A stretch of DNA of 64,000 nucleotides from Albidovulum sp. (GCA_026989275.1 JALSJQ010000045.1:1-64000), one strand, 5' to 3'; shown: positions 27,015 through 37,116, counted from the first letter of the stretch. Made by a program: numbers and translations. Notes: generated by a model not told the origin, from the sequence alone.

Positions 27015-28073
27015 ATGAGCATTTCCCCCCGATTGCCGCCGCGAACGGTCGATCTCGGCATCCGCCGCCTCGCTCCGCCGGCCTTCCTGGCGCCGATGGC
27101 CGGGATCACCGACGCGCCCTTCCGCGACATCGTCGCCGGTTTCGGCGCCGGACTCGTGGTCTCGGAGCTCGTCGCGAGCCAGGAGATGGTGCAGGCCAAG
27201 CCGGCGGTGCGGGCCCGCGCGGCGATCGGCCGGGCGCGGGAGCGCACCTCGGTCCAGATCGCCGGGCGCGACCCTTTCTGGATGGCCGAGAGTGCGCGGA
27301 TGCTGGAAGATGCGGGTGCGCCGATGATCGACATCAACATGGGCTGTCCGGCCAAGAAGGTCGTGGGCGGCTATTCGGGCGCGGCGCTGATGCGGGAGGC
27401 TGATCACGGGTTGCGGCTGATCGAGGCGGTGGTCGCTGCCGTGTCGGTGCCGGTGACGGTGAAGATGCGGCTCGGCTGGGATGCGGACAGCATCAACGCG
27501 CCCGAGATCGCCCGTCGTGCCGAGGCCGCCGGCGTGCGGATGATCGTCGTTCATGGGCGCACCCGTTGCCAGTTCTACAAGGGGCGGGCCGACTGGTGGG
27601 CGGTGCGGCGGGTGGTGGCGGCGGTGTCGATTCCGGTGATCGTCAATGGCGACATCACCTCGCCCGAGAGCGCCCGCGCGGCCCTTGCCGCCTCGGGGGC
27701 GGCCGGGGTGATGATCGGCCGCGGCGCTCAGGGGCGCCCGTGGCTGCCGGCGCTCGTCGCCCATCATCTGTGGAACGTCCCGGCGCCGCGGATCCCGCAG
27801 GGGCGGGAGTTCGTCGATCTCGTGCTGACCCATTACGACGCCGCGCTGGCCCATTACGGAACGCAGATCGGTCGGCGCGCGGTGCGCAAGCATCTGGGCT
27901 GGTATCTCGAGGCGGCGGGGCGGGCCGGCTGGCGCAGGCGGCTCCTGACCGAGGACGACCCGGCCGCGGTCCGCCGGCTGATCGCCGAGGCGCTGGACGA
28001 TGCCGTGCCCCGTGATCGGGCCCCGGCCGCCGGCGCCGTCCGGTCCGGCCCGGTGCGGGAGGCGGCGGCATGA
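27015..28073 (+). CDS. dusB: tRNA-dihydrouridine synthase DusB (NifR3)
   Basis: A 352-residue flavoprotein that reduces uridines in the tRNA D-loop. Motifs are [14 protein letters not shown] (FMN-binding, about residue 26), the catalytic cysteine in [10 protein letters not shown], and [13 protein letters not shown]. It heads the classic dusB-ntrB-ntrC unit known as nifR3-ntrB-ntrC in Rhodobacter. The ATG at 27015 starts MSISPRLPP; the start of the frame at 26964 is only a TTG. Its last four bases overlap the ntrB start (ATGA), so the two are translationally coupled. Confidence 0.96.
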   Translation: MSISPRLPPRTVDLGIRRLAPPAFLAPMAGITDAPFRDIVAGFGAGLVVSELVASQEMVQAKPAVRARAAIGRARERTSVQIAGRDPFWMAESARMLEDAGAPMIDINMGCPAKKVVGGYSGAALMREADHGLRLIEAVVAAVSVPVTVKMRLGWDADSINAPEIARRAEAAGVRMIVVHGRTRCQFYKGRADWWAVRRVVAAVSIPVIVNGDITSPESARAALAASGAAGVMIGRGAQGRPWLPALVAHHLWNVPAPRIPQGREFVDLVLTHYDAALAHYGTQIGRRAVRKHLGWYLEAAGRAGWRRRLLTEDDPAAVRRLIAEALDDAVPRDRAPAAGAVRSGPVREAAA

Positions 28074-29167
28074 CGGGGCGGCTCGCGCGAGAGACGGGCG
28101 CCGAGGCGGAAGGCGCCGCCGCCCGCGGCTGGGCGACCCTTCCGGTGGCCGCCTGTCTCGTCGATGGCGAAGGGCGGGTGATCGAGATGACGTCGAAGGC
28201 CGAGGAGCTGCTCGGCGTCTCGTGCGGGCGCCTTCGGGGGCGCCCGCTCGGTCGGCGCCTCGCGACCGATCCGCCGCTCGAGGCGCTCTTCGCCCGGGCC
28301 GGGCGCGAGGGGGGCGATCTCGTGCTTCATGATCTCGAGGCCGGCCTTCCTTCGGGGCGGACCCTCTCGCTCGACATGCACATCGCTCCCGACCCGGAGC
28401 GCGGCGAGATCGCCGTGGTTCTGATCCCGCGCGACGTGGCCGAGCGGATCGACCGCTCCCGGGCCGCCCGTTCGCTCGCGCGCTCGGCCATCGGCATGGC
28501 GGCGATGCTGGCGCACGAGATCCGCAACCCCCTGGCCGGCATCTCGGGGGCGGCCCAGCTTCTGGCCATGGGCGGCGGCAACGGCGAGGATCGCAGCCTC
28601 ACCCGTCTCATTCTCGACGAGGTGCGGCGGATCCAGGATCTGGTCGATCAGGTGGACGAGTTCGGCGACCTGCGCCCGCCGAAGCGCGAACCGGTCAACA
28701 TCCACGACGTGCTCGAGCATGTGCGCCGGAGCGCGCGGATCTCCTATGCCGCCCATGTCGAGATCAGCGACGAATACGACCCGTCCCTGCCGCCGGTGCT
28801 GGGCGATCACGAACAGCTGGTGCAGGTCTTCACCAACCTCGTGCGCAACGCCGCCGAAGCCGCGCCGCCCCGCGAGGCGCGGATCCGTCTGCGGAGCTAT
28901 TACGAGCGGCAGCTCATCGTGCCCGGTGGCGACGGGCGCCGGCTGGTGCTGCCGATCCATGTCGAGGTGATCGACAACGGCCCCGGCATCAACCCCGAGA
29001 TCGTCGATCGGGTGTTCGAGCCCTTCGTTTCGGGCCGCGAGGCGGGGTCGGGGCTCGGTCTGGCCCTCGCCTCGAAGATCGTCGCCGCCCATGACGGGGC
29101 GATCGAGGTCGAGAGCCGCCCCGGCCGGACGGTCTTTCGCGTCTCGCTGCCCCGGGCCGATGGCTGA
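28070..29167 (+). CDS. ntrB: Nitrogen regulation sensor kinase NtrB
   Basis: A 365-residue soluble kinase: N-terminal PAS domain (about 25-130), HisKA domain with His149 in [11 protein letters not shown], and an ATPase domain with the N box near residue 255-265 and [11 protein letters not shown]. It phosphorylates NtrC under nitrogen limitation, normally under PII control. It overlaps dusB by 4 bp and precedes ntrC by 92 bp. No transmembrane segment is present, as expected. All catalytic boxes look intact. Confidence 0.96.
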   Translation: MTGRLARETGAEAEGAAARGWATLPVAACLVDGEGRVIEMTSKAEELLGVSCGRLRGRPLGRRLATDPPLEALFARAGREGGDLVLHDLEAGLPSGRTLSLDMHIAPDPERGEIAVVLIPRDVAERIDRSRAARSLARSAIGMAAMLAHEIRNPLAGISGAAQLLAMGGGNGEDRSLTRLILDEVRRIQDLVDQVDEFGDLRPPKREPVNIHDVLEHVRRSARISYAAHVEISDEYDPSLPPVLGDHEQLVQVFTNLVRNAAEAAPPREARIRLRSYYERQLIVPGGDGRRLVLPIHVEVIDNGPGINPEIVDRVFEPFVSGREAGSGLGLALASKIVAAHDGAIEVESRPGRTVFRVSLPRADG

Positions 29168-29259
29168 GGGGGCGGCGGCGAGGGCCGGAACGGCGGGAAC
29201 TGGCGATCGGCGGTCCGTCCGCCGGTCCGAACGGGAATTTGCAGGATGAGGGTTTCCTC

Positions 29260-30750
29260 ATGGAAGGAACTGTTCTTGTCGCCGATGACGACCGCGCCAT
29301 CCGCACGGTGCTCACCCAGGCGCTGACCCGCGCCGGGGCCAGGGTCCATGCCACCTCCTCGCTCACCATGCTGATGCGCTGGGTCGAGGAGGGGCGCGGT
29401 GATGTGGTCATCACCGACGTGATGATGCCCGACGGCAACGGCATCGAGCTCGTCCCGGCGATTCGCGAGAAGCGCCCCGACATGCCGGTGATCGTGATTT
29501 CGGCCCGCAACACGGTGATGACGGCGCTCGAGGCCGCCGAGGTCCAGGCCTGGGAGTATCTGCCCAAGCCCTTCGATCTGCCGAAGCTGCTCGCGACCGT
29601 CGCCCGGGCGCTCGAGGCCGCCGAGGCCGCCCGGCGCCGCCCGCGGCCCGCATTCGAAGCGCCTTCCCGGCCCGCACCTGCCGCGCCTCCGGCCGCCGCC
29701 CCCGTCGCGCCGGCCGCGCCCGAGCCGGCCGCCGCGCCGGCGGCCGCGTCCGATTCGCCCCCGCCGACCTCGCCGCGCTTCGCGGAAGAGCCGCTCGAGC
29801 CCGACCGTCTCCCCCTCGTCGGCACCGCGCCGGCGATGCAGGCGGTGTTCCGCACCCTTTCGCGGCTCATCCCGGGAGACGAGGCGGTGCTGATCCTCGG
29901 CGAGAGCGGCACCGGCAAGACCCGCGTGGCCCATGTGCTGCACGATTTCGGCCCGCGGGGCAGCCGCACGCTGGTGACGGCCGATGCCGAGACGCTGGCA
30001 GGTCCGGGGACGATCGAGCAGCTGCTCGGCCGGGCCCGCGGAGGCACCATCCTCGTCGAGGAAGTCGCGAGCTTCGGCCCCGGGGAACAGCGGCGGCTCC
30101 TGGCGCTCCTCGAGCGGGCCGAGGGGGAAGGGGTGCGCGTGCTTGCCACCAGCGCCGTTCTGCTCGACGTGCTCGCCGCCCCGCGCGAGGAAGGGGGGAT
30201 CCGGCCCGATCTCTTCTATCGCCTGGCGGCCGCCACGCTCACCCTGCCGCCCCTGCGCGAGCGGCTTTCGGACATTCCCGCCCTCGTCGCCGATTTCTTC
30301 GCGCGCAACCGCGCCCGCTTCCACCCGGTCGAGGGGGTGGATGCGGAGGGGATGACGCTGCTTCAGCGCCACGCATGGCCCGGCAATCTGCGGCAGCTCG
30401 AGAACGTGCTGCGCCGCGCGGCGCTGATGGCTTCGGTGGTCACGCTGGGGGCCGAGGAGATCCACGGCGCGCTGGCCGCCGAGCCGGGCGCCGAAGGGGG
30501 CGGGCGGCGGGTCGTGTCGCGGTCGCTGGCGGAGGCGGTGCGCGAACATCTGCGGGACGAGTTCAACCGTCATGCGCCCGGTCTGCCGCCGGCGGGGCTC
30601 TTCGGGCGCGTGCTCGCGGAGGTCGAGCGGCCGCTGCTCACCCTCGCACTCGAGGCCACCGGCCACAACCAGCTCAAGGCGGCCGCCCTCCTCGGCATCA
30701 ACCGCAACACGCTGCGGCGCAAGCTCAACGATCTCGGCATCCCCCGCTGA
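29260..30750 (+). CDS. ntrC: Nitrogen regulation response regulator NtrC, GAFTGA absent
   Basis: A 496-residue response regulator: receiver with Asp53, Lys103 and MMPDGNG; an unusual Ala/Pro-rich linker at about 125-180; an AAA+ domain (Walker A GESGTGKT at 214-221); and a Fis-type helix-turn-helix at the C-terminus. The ELFG...GAFTGA stretch that contacts sigma-54 is missing: after TIEQLLG the chain goes almost directly to Walker B. Walker B reads GGTILVEE, with Glu in place of the usual Asp. Rhodobacter capsulatus NtrC also lacks GAFTGA and works with sigma-70 polymerase, so the same is inferred here. ATG at 29260 was preferred to TTG at 29239. Confidence 0.94.
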   Translation: MEGTVLVADDDRAIRTVLTQALTRAGARVHATSSLTMLMRWVEEGRGDVVITDVMMPDGNGIELVPAIREKRPDMPVIVISARNTVMTALEAAEVQAWEYLPKPFDLPKLLATVARALEAAEAARRRPRPAFEAPSRPAPAAPPAAAPVAPAAPEPAAAPAAASDSPPPTSPRFAEEPLEPDRLPLVGTAPAMQAVFRTLSRLIPGDEAVLILGESGTGKTRVAHVLHDFGPRGSRTLVTADAETLAGPGTIEQLLGRARGGTILVEEVASFGPGEQRRLLALLERAEGEGVRVLATSAVLLDVLAAPREEGGIRPDLFYRLAAATLTLPPLRERLSDIPALVADFFARNRARFHPVEGVDAEGMTLLQRHAWPGNLRQLENVLRRAALMASVVTLGAEEIHGALAAEPGAEGGGRRVVSRSLAEAVREHLRDEFNRHAPGLPPAGLFGRVLAEVERPLLTLALEATGHNQLKAAALLGINRNTLRRKLNDLGIPR

Positions 30751-31090
30751 AGCGCTGCGAGGGGCGCGCCGGTCGGGATGCACAAGGGTGGAAGAAGCGG
30801 CGGAGAGGGCGTTCCCGCTCCGGGCGGTGCCCGCATGCCGGCAGCGCCGCAAACACCGCATATGTGACGGATCGGCAACATCTCTTGCACCCTGTGTGCC
30901 CGACATGCCACGGTTGAAAGGCCGCCGCGCGCCGCCACCCGGCACCCCGGCACCACGCGACGGTGGAACTGCCCGATCGACTGTGGCATTGTTGCATCAC
31001 ACAGGGCGGGCAACCGGGCGGCGCAGGAGGGGCCGTCGGCCCTTCCGGCGGATGATGGTCGAGAGAAACCAGGGCAGGATCGCACGAGAG
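30751..31090. promoter_or_regulatory. Intergenic region between ntrC and ntrY
   Basis: This 340-bp gap separates the ntrBC and ntrYX pairs and holds no credible gene. It is AT-richer around 30848-30920 and 30975-31005. CTGTG (30981-30985) and CACAG (31000-31004) form an inverted repeat with a 14-bp spacer and could be an operator. It probably contains a separate ntrYX promoter. Confidence 0.45.
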
Positions 31091-33421
31091 ATGACTTCGA
31101 AAGCCGACTCTGGCGCCGAGCGGTTGTCGTCCATCGCCCGGAGCACCCCCGCCGCGCTCCCGGCCCGGCCGGGGCGGTTCGGCCCGGCGCTGGGGCTGCT
31201 TCTCGTCATTCTCGGCCCGCTCCTCGCGCTGGCGACGCTGCTCGTCGTCAACGTCTTCGAGGAGGGGCCGACATCGCCCTATCTGCGCGGCATACTCCTT
31301 GCCGATCTCGTCTATGTGCTGGTGGTCGCCGCCCTCGTCATTCGCCGCCTGATGCGCCTGATGGCGGCGCGGCGGGTCCGTTCGGCCGGGGCGCGGCTCC
31401 AGGCCCGGCTGACCCTGGCCTTCACCCTGATCGCCCTCGTGCCGACGGTGCTGGTCGCGGTCTTTGCCACGCTGACGATCAATTTCGGTCTCGAAAGCTG
31501 GTTCTCCGACCGGGTGCAGCAGGTGCTGGCCGCCGCGCTGCGGGGCGCGGAAACCTACGAGAAGGAACATGCCCGCGATCTCGAGGCCGACGCGAAGGCC
31601 CTGGCCGCCTTTCTCGAGCGCCTCAAGCGCGAGCGCGGCTTTCTCACCGATGCCGAGCTGCGCGAGGCCTTTGCCGCGGCCCAGAAGCAGATCCAGCGCG
31701 GACTCAAGGAAGCCTACATCATCGACCGGGCCGGCACGATACGGGCCCGGGGGGAACGCAGCTATCTCTTCGACTACGAGCGGCCCGCCGCCGCGGATTT
31801 CGACCGGGCCGACCGCACGGGGCTCGCCCTCATCCGCGACTGGCCCAATGACGAGTTTCGGGCCCTGCTGCCCCTCGAAGGCTATCTCGACCGCTATCTC
31901 TATGTCACCCGCAGGGTGGACGGGAACCTCCTCGGCCTGCTCGACGAAACCCGCGACACGGTGCGCTTCTATCAGCAGCTCGAGCGCGACCGCGGGCGGC
32001 TCCTGTTCGAGTTCGCCCTGATCTACCTCTCCTTTGCCGTCCTTCTGGTGATGGCGGCGGTCTGGCTCGGCCTGTGGTTCGCCGAGCGGCTCGCGCGGCC
32101 GGTGGGGCGGCTCGCCGAGGCGGCCGAGCGGGTGGGGCAGGGCGATCTCACCGTGCGCGTGCCGCAGGAGGGCGGCGATGACGAGATCGCCATGCTCGGC
32201 GAGGTCTTCAACCAGATGACGCGCCGGATCAAGGCCCAGCACGACGCCCTCGTCGCCGCCAACCGGCTGACCGAGGAACGCCGCCGGCTCTTCGACAGCG
32301 TGCTTTCGGGCGTGAGCACCGGCGTGGTGGGGGTCGATGCCGAGGGGCGCATCGCCTTCGTCAACCCGGCGGCGGCGCGACTTCTCGCCCTCGACCCCGA
32401 CGCCGATCAGGGGCGGCAGGTCGAGGCGGCGATCCCGGAGCTCGCTCCCCTCTGGCAGCGGGTGCGGCAGGCCCCCTTGCAGGAGCTGCGCGAGGAACTG
32501 GCGCTCGAGCGCGGCGGTCGGCGCGAGCAGCTTCTGGTGCGGATCACCGCCCGCCGCGGGGCCGACGGGGCCGTTGCCGGCCATGTCGTCACCTTCGACG
32601 ACGTGACCGATCTTGTCGCCGCCCAGCGCATGGCCGCCTGGGGCGACGTGGCCCGGCGCATCGCGCACGAGATCAAGAATCCGCTGACGCCGATCCAGCT
32701 CTCGGTCGAAACGCTGCGACGCAAGTTTCGCCCCCTGGCGGGCGAGGAAGCCGACGCGCTCGAGCAATACACCAGCGTCATCATCCGCCAGACCGAGGAT
32801 CTGCGGCGGATCGTGGACGAGTTCTCCCGCTTCGCCCGCATGCCGCGGCCCCAGCCGCGCCCGGCCGATCTGGTGCGGATCGTCAAGGACGCGCTCCTTC
32901 TGCAGAAGAACGCCATGCCCGATGTCGCCATCTGCAGCGAGCTGCCCGCCGCGCCCGTCATGGCGCTGGTCGATCCGGGGATGATGACCCAGGCGGTCAC
33001 CAACCTCATCAAGAATGCCGGCGAGGCCATCACCGCCCGTCACGGCCGCGACCCGGACGCGCCGCAGGGCGAGATCCGCATCGGCATCGAGAAGGGTGCG
33101 GAAGGGATCGAGATCACCATCGCCGACAACGGCATCGGCCTGCCGGAGGATCGCGGCGCGCTGTTCGAACCCTATGTGACCACTCGCGAGAAGGGCACCG
33201 GGCTCGGCCTTGCCATCGTCCGCAAGATCGTCGAGGAGCATGGCGGCACTCTCGCCCTCGAGGACGCGCCGCCCTTCACGGAGGATGGCCATCGCGGGGC
33301 GCTGGTGCGGATTCGCCTGCCGCGGGCCGTGCTTCTCGATCCGGGCGATGTGGCGGCGCCGGGGCAGGACGGAGCGGCGACCGGCCGGGGCGATGACCGA
33401 GCGGGAGAAAAGGGAGCCTGA
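31091..33421 (+). CDS. ntrY: Sensor histidine kinase NtrY
   Basis: A 776-residue membrane kinase with helices at about 33-54, 66-86, 108-132 and 308-330, the last two flanking a periplasmic sensor region. Then come a HAMP domain (331-382), a PAS domain (about 395-505), HisKA with His526 in RRIAHEIKNPLTP, and the ATPase domain ending near residue 740. NtrY-NtrX respond to nitrogen status, and in several alphaproteobacteria to oxygen or redox and envelope signals. ATG at 31091 was chosen; ATGs at 31052 and 31055 would add 12-13 residues. ntrX starts 4 bp after its stop. Confidence 0.95.
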   Translation: MTSKADSGAERLSSIARSTPAALPARPGRFGPALGLLLVILGPLLALATLLVVNVFEEGPTSPYLRGILLADLVYVLVVAALVIRRLMRLMAARRVRSAGARLQARLTLAFTLIALVPTVLVAVFATLTINFGLESWFSDRVQQVLAAALRGAETYEKEHARDLEADAKALAAFLERLKRERGFLTDAELREAFAAAQKQIQRGLKEAYIIDRAGTIRARGERSYLFDYERPAAADFDRADRTGLALIRDWPNDEFRALLPLEGYLDRYLYVTRRVDGNLLGLLDETRDTVRFYQQLERDRGRLLFEFALIYLSFAVLLVMAAVWLGLWFAERLARPVGRLAEAAERVGQGDLTVRVPQEGGDDEIAMLGEVFNQMTRRIKAQHDALVAANRLTEERRRLFDSVLSGVSTGVVGVDAEGRIAFVNPAAARLLALDPDADQGRQVEAAIPELAPLWQRVRQAPLQELREELALERGGRREQLLVRITARRGADGAVAGHVVTFDDVTDLVAAQRMAAWGDVARRIAHEIKNPLTPIQLSVETLRRKFRPLAGEEADALEQYTSVIIRQTEDLRRIVDEFSRFARMPRPQPRPADLVRIVKDALLLQKNAMPDVAICSELPAAPVMALVDPGMMTQAVTNLIKNAGEAITARHGRDPDAPQGEIRIGIEKGAEGIEITIADNGIGLPEDRGALFEPYVTTREKGTGLGLAIVRKIVEEHGGTLALEDAPPFTEDGHRGALVRIRLPRAVLLDPGDVAAPGQDGAATGRGDDRAGEKGA

Positions 33422-33425
33422 GCCG

Positions 33426-34823
33426 ATGGGCGGAATCCTGATCGTCGATGACGAACGCGACATTCGCGAACTCGTGGGCGAGATCCTGCGGGACGAGGGC
33501 TACGAGGTTCGCCTGGCCGCCGATGCCGACGAGTGCCTCGGCGAGATCGACCGGGATCTGCCCGATCTCGTCGTGCTCGACATCTGGCTCAAGGGCAGCC
33601 GCATGGACGGCATCGAGATCCTCAGGACCGTCAAGCGCGACAACCCCGATCTGCCGGTGGTGATCATCTCGGGTCACGGCAATATCGAGCTGGCGGTCGC
33701 GGCCATCCGTCAGGGGGCCTACGACTTCATCGAGAAGCCCTTCAACATCGACCAGCTGCTGGTGGTCATCGCCCGGGCGCTCGAGGCCGGGCGGCTCAGG
33801 CGCGAGAACGCCGCCCTGCGCCGTCAGCAGAAGAAGGTGGCGCGGCTCATCGGCGAGAGCCCGGCGATGAAGGCGCTCCGGCAGGAGATCGCCCGCGTCG
33901 CCCCGACCAATGCCCGCGTGATGTTCCTCGGCCCGCCCGGCGTCGGCAAGGAGGTGGCCGCGCGGCAGCTGCACGCGCTGAGCGGCCGTGCCGGCGGCCC
34001 CTTCATCGGCTTCGGCGCCGGCGGCATGGAGGAGGGGGCGGCCGAGGAGGCGCTCTTCGGGCGCGAGAACGGCGAGGAGGTGACGCCGGGGCTCATCGAG
34101 GCGGCCCATGGCGGGACGCTTTTCCTCGACGAGGTGGCCGAGTTGCCCCCGGCGGTGCAGGGGCGGCTGGTGCGGGTGCTCTCGGGAGGGAGTTTCCAGC
34201 GGATCGGCGGCAGCAGCCATGTGCGGGTCGATGTGCGGGTGATCTCGGCCACCGCCCGGGATCCCGAGGCGGCGATCGCCGCCGGGCGGCTGCGGGCCGA
34301 TCTCTATCACCGGCTCGCCGTGGTGCCGATCCGGATTCCGCCGCTGGCGGCGCGGCGCGAGGACATCCCGCTTCTGGCGCGCCATTTCATCGACGAGCTG
34401 GCCCGCGAACAGGGGCTTCCGGCCCGTCCGCTCTCGGATGCGGCCGCCGCGGCCCTCCAGGCCATGGACTGGCCCGGCAATGTCCGCCAGCTGCGCAACG
34501 TCGTCGAGCGGATCCTGATCCTCGGCCCCGAGGCGGGCGAGATCGCCGCCGGAGAGATCCCCCGCGAGGAGACGGGCGGGGCCGGGGAGACGATCGAGAT
34601 TCCCCCGGCGGTGATGGGGCTCGGCATGCGCGAGGCCCGCGAGCTGTTCGAACGCGCCTATCTCGAGGCGCAGATCCGCCGGTTCGGCGGCAATATCTCG
34701 CGCACCGCCCAGGCTGTGGGCATGGAACGTTCCGCGCTCCACCGCAAGCTGAAGCAGCTCGGCATCTCGGTGGACCGGAAGGCGGGTGAGGCGACCGAGA
34801 CGCGGGCGAAGCGGGCCGGCTGA
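33426..34823 (+). CDS. ntrX: Response regulator NtrX
   Basis: A 465-residue regulator: receiver with Asp52 and LDIWLKGSRMDG, typical of NtrX; AAA+ domain with Walker A GPPGVGKE at 169-176 and an intact Walker B GGTLFLDE (229-236); C-terminal Fis-type DNA-binding helices (about 425-450). As in other alphaproteobacterial NtrX proteins there is no GAFTGA; after ALFG (209-212) the loop is short and acidic. It is therefore not expected to activate sigma-54. The start at 33426, 4 bp after ntrY, begins MGGILIVDDE; an overlapping ATG at 33393 is possible. It is followed by 900 bp without a gene before trkA. Confidence 0.95.
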   Translation: MGGILIVDDERDIRELVGEILRDEGYEVRLAADADECLGEIDRDLPDLVVLDIWLKGSRMDGIEILRTVKRDNPDLPVVIISGHGNIELAVAAIRQGAYDFIEKPFNIDQLLVVIARALEAGRLRRENAALRRQQKKVARLIGESPAMKALRQEIARVAPTNARVMFLGPPGVGKEVAARQLHALSGRAGGPFIGFGAGGMEEGAAEEALFGRENGEEVTPGLIEAAHGGTLFLDEVAELPPAVQGRLVRVLSGGSFQRIGGSSHVRVDVRVISATARDPEAAIAAGRLRADLYHRLAVVPIRIPPLAARREDIPLLARHFIDELAREQGLPARPLSDAAAAALQAMDWPGNVRQLRNVVERILILGPEAGEIAAGEIPREETGGAGETIEIPPAVMGLGMREARELFERAYLEAQIRRFGGNISRTAQAVGMERSALHRKLKQLGISVDRKAGEATETRAKRAG

Positions 34824-35723
34824 GCGGGGGATACGCGCCGTTCCCCGCCCGATAAGGGCGCGACACGGGGCGGCATCGGTGTTCCGCCAGGTGGTGGTGC
34901 CTTCCGTCGCGAGCGGTGAAGCGCCCCCCTTCGCGGTGTCCGCGCAACTCCTGTCTCGTCGTCCGGCCCGCAGGGCGAAGGCATCCCTCCCCGTCCGGGG
35001 CGGTGCAGGGTGCGGCCCGGCCGCCGGCCGCCTGTCCGGGGTTTGCGATGGGCCTGACGGGCAACCGCCCAAGGGCGACCGGAGCACGAGGAACGGATGC
35101 CCGGAGCCTGCCCCCGACGGGGAGGTGCCCGCCGCCATCGACATGCGGCTGTCGCATGAGAGATCCTGCGCCGCGTCCGGCCCTTCTCTCTCGCGGCTGC
35201 GGCGGGGGAACGGCCGCCCGAACGCCCAGGCCGCATTCCCCGACGGGCGCGACTGGCGCTCCCCGTGCCGCTGGCGCCCCTGCGCCGGGGAGGGTGAACG
35301 GTTTTCGGCAGCGGATGGGGCGCCTCGGAGACGTTGCCGACCGTTGCCGGCCGTTGTCGCCCGGCGCCGCCCGCCGGCCGGTGGGGTCACGCAGCGCATG
35401 GCCCCGGTAGGGCGTCGGGGCCCGTTCCGGGAACCTTGCGTATCCGCGGCCGTCGAAACTTCCGGCGCATCCCTCCTGTCCAGCCCTCCTGTCCGCCGCG
35501 GGGTTGCCCGGCACGGGCCGGGGCGCATTGCCTGTCGTTCGATCGGGTCTCCTTCGCCCCCCTTCCCACCGCTTCCCTCGCCGTTCCGCCGTTCGTCTTC
35601 GGTGCTCGGCGCTTTCCCTTTGCCGGGGGCTTTGCTAACGAAGGACCCTGGCAACGAAAAGCCGCGCGCCGCTGCCGAGGGTGCGGCGCATTCGGGCGAA
35701 CGGGCGAGCGAACGGGACGGGAC
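34824..35723. other. 900-bp gene-free stretch between ntrX and trkA
   Basis: No frame here yields a protein that looks real; translations are rich in Arg, Pro and Gly and carry no family signature. In related genomes ntrX and trkA are usually close together. Three imperfect tandem decamers of the CGTTGCCGxC type occur at 35331-35360. The last 100 bp are slightly AT-richer and may hold the trkA promoter. No tRNA or known RNA motif was recognised. Confidence 0.5.
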
Positions 35724-37100
35724 ATGAAGATCATCATCTGCGGCGCAGGGCAGGTCGGCTGGCAGATCGCCCGTCATCTGGCACGCGAACAGAATGTCGA
35801 GATCACCCTGATCGATCGCGATCCGGCCCTCGTGCGCCGCGCGGCCGAAACCCTCGACGTCAATGCCATCACCGGTTTCGCCTCCTATCCCGACGTGCTG
35901 CGGGACGCGGGCGCGGCCGATGCCGATCTCCTGATCGCCGCCACCCATTCGGACGAGGTCAACATGGTCACCTGCCAGGTGGCCCATTCGCTCTTCGGCA
36001 TCTCGCGCCGGATCGCCCGCATCCGCGCCCAGGCCTATCTCGAGCCGCGCTGGAATGAGCTCTTCAGCGTCAATCATCTGCCGATCGACGTCATCATCTC
36101 GCCCGAGCGCGAAGTGGCGACGGCAGCCCTCGAGCGCCTCGGTGCTCCCTCGGCCTTCGACATCCAGCATTTTCTCGGCGGCCGGCTCGCCCTCGTCGGT
36201 CTCCGGCTCGACGAGGACTGCCCGCTGGTCGAAACCCCGCTCAAGCAGCTCACCGACCTCTTTTCCGATCTGCGTGCGCTCGTGGTCGCCATTCGCCGGG
36301 AAGGGCGGCTCAGGATCGCCCAGCCCGAGGACCAGCTCTTCGTCGGCGACGAGATATACCTTTTCGCCCATCGCGACGATCTGCGCCGCACGCTCGAGCT
36401 TTTCGGCAAGGCGACCGAGCGGCGCGAACGCGTGGTCATCATCGGCGGCGGCAATGTCGGCCTGCTCGTCGCCCGTGAGCTCGAGAACCGCGGCCATTAC
36501 CGTATCCGGCTGATCGAGCGCAACGCGAAACGGGCCGAGGAAGCGGCCGAGAGCCTCGAGCGCACCGTGGTCCTCAACGGCGACGGGCTCGATCTCGACA
36601 TCCTGCACGAGGCCGGGGCCGACCGGGCCGACGCGGTGCTGGCGCTCACCGACGACGACAAGACCAACCTTCTGGCCGGGGTGCGGGTCAAGGCGCTCGG
36701 GGCGGCGATGACCGTCAGCCTCGTCAACGATCCGACCTTGGCCTCGCTGATTCACCCGCTCGACATCGATGCCGTGATCGACCCCCGGGCCTCCACCGTC
36801 TCCTCGATCCTGCGCCATGTGCGCCACGGCCGGATCCACGGGGTCTATTCCCTCGGAGACGGCGAGGCGGAGGTGATCGAGGCCGAGATTCTTCCGGGGC
36901 AGGCCTGGACCGGCAAGCCGGTGCGCGAGCTCGACCTGCCCGAGGGCGTGCGGATCGGGGCGGTGCGCAAGCAGGAAACGATCCTGATCCCGCGCGGCGA
37001 CCTCAGGCTCGAGGAAGGCGACGTGATCGTGATCTTCGCCCTCGCGGCGGACGTGCCGCAGCTCGACGAGCTCCTGCGCGCCTCGGCCTCGTTCTTCTGA
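35724..37100 (+). CDS. trkA: Trk system potassium uptake protein TrkA
   Basis: A 458-residue cytoplasmic regulator of the potassium transporter TrkH. It has two RCK modules, each an NAD-binding Rossmann fold (KIIICGAGQVGWQIARHLA at the start; VVIIGGGNVGLLVARELE around residue 237) plus a TrkA-C domain. Nucleotide binding to the Rossmann folds gates TrkH. ATG at 35724 follows a weak GGGACGGGAC site. trkH starts 16 bp downstream, so the two are one unit. Confidence 0.97.
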   Translation: MKIIICGAGQVGWQIARHLAREQNVEITLIDRDPALVRRAAETLDVNAITGFASYPDVLRDAGAADADLLIAATHSDEVNMVTCQVAHSLFGISRRIARIRAQAYLEPRWNELFSVNHLPIDVIISPEREVATAALERLGAPSAFDIQHFLGGRLALVGLRLDEDCPLVETPLKQLTDLFSDLRALVVAIRREGRLRIAQPEDQLFVGDEIYLFAHRDDLRRTLELFGKATERRERVVIIGGGNVGLLVARELENRGHYRIRLIERNAKRAEEAAESLERTVVLNGDGLDLDILHEAGADRADAVLALTDDDKTNLLAGVRVKALGAAMTVSLVNDPTLASLIHPLDIDAVIDPRASTVSSILRHVRHGRIHGVYSLGDGEAEVIEAEILPGQAWTGKPVRELDLPEGVRIGAVRKQETILIPRGDLRLEEGDVIVIFALAADVPQLDELLRASASFF

Positions 37101-37116
37101 TGGAGGCGGGCCGGGC

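Noticed and set aside
34786-35727. A 313-codon plus-strand frame filling the ntrX-trkA gap
   Set aside because: Pro/Ser/Arg/Gly-rich translation with no domain, overlapping the end of ntrX; judged non-coding, though expression data could change this.
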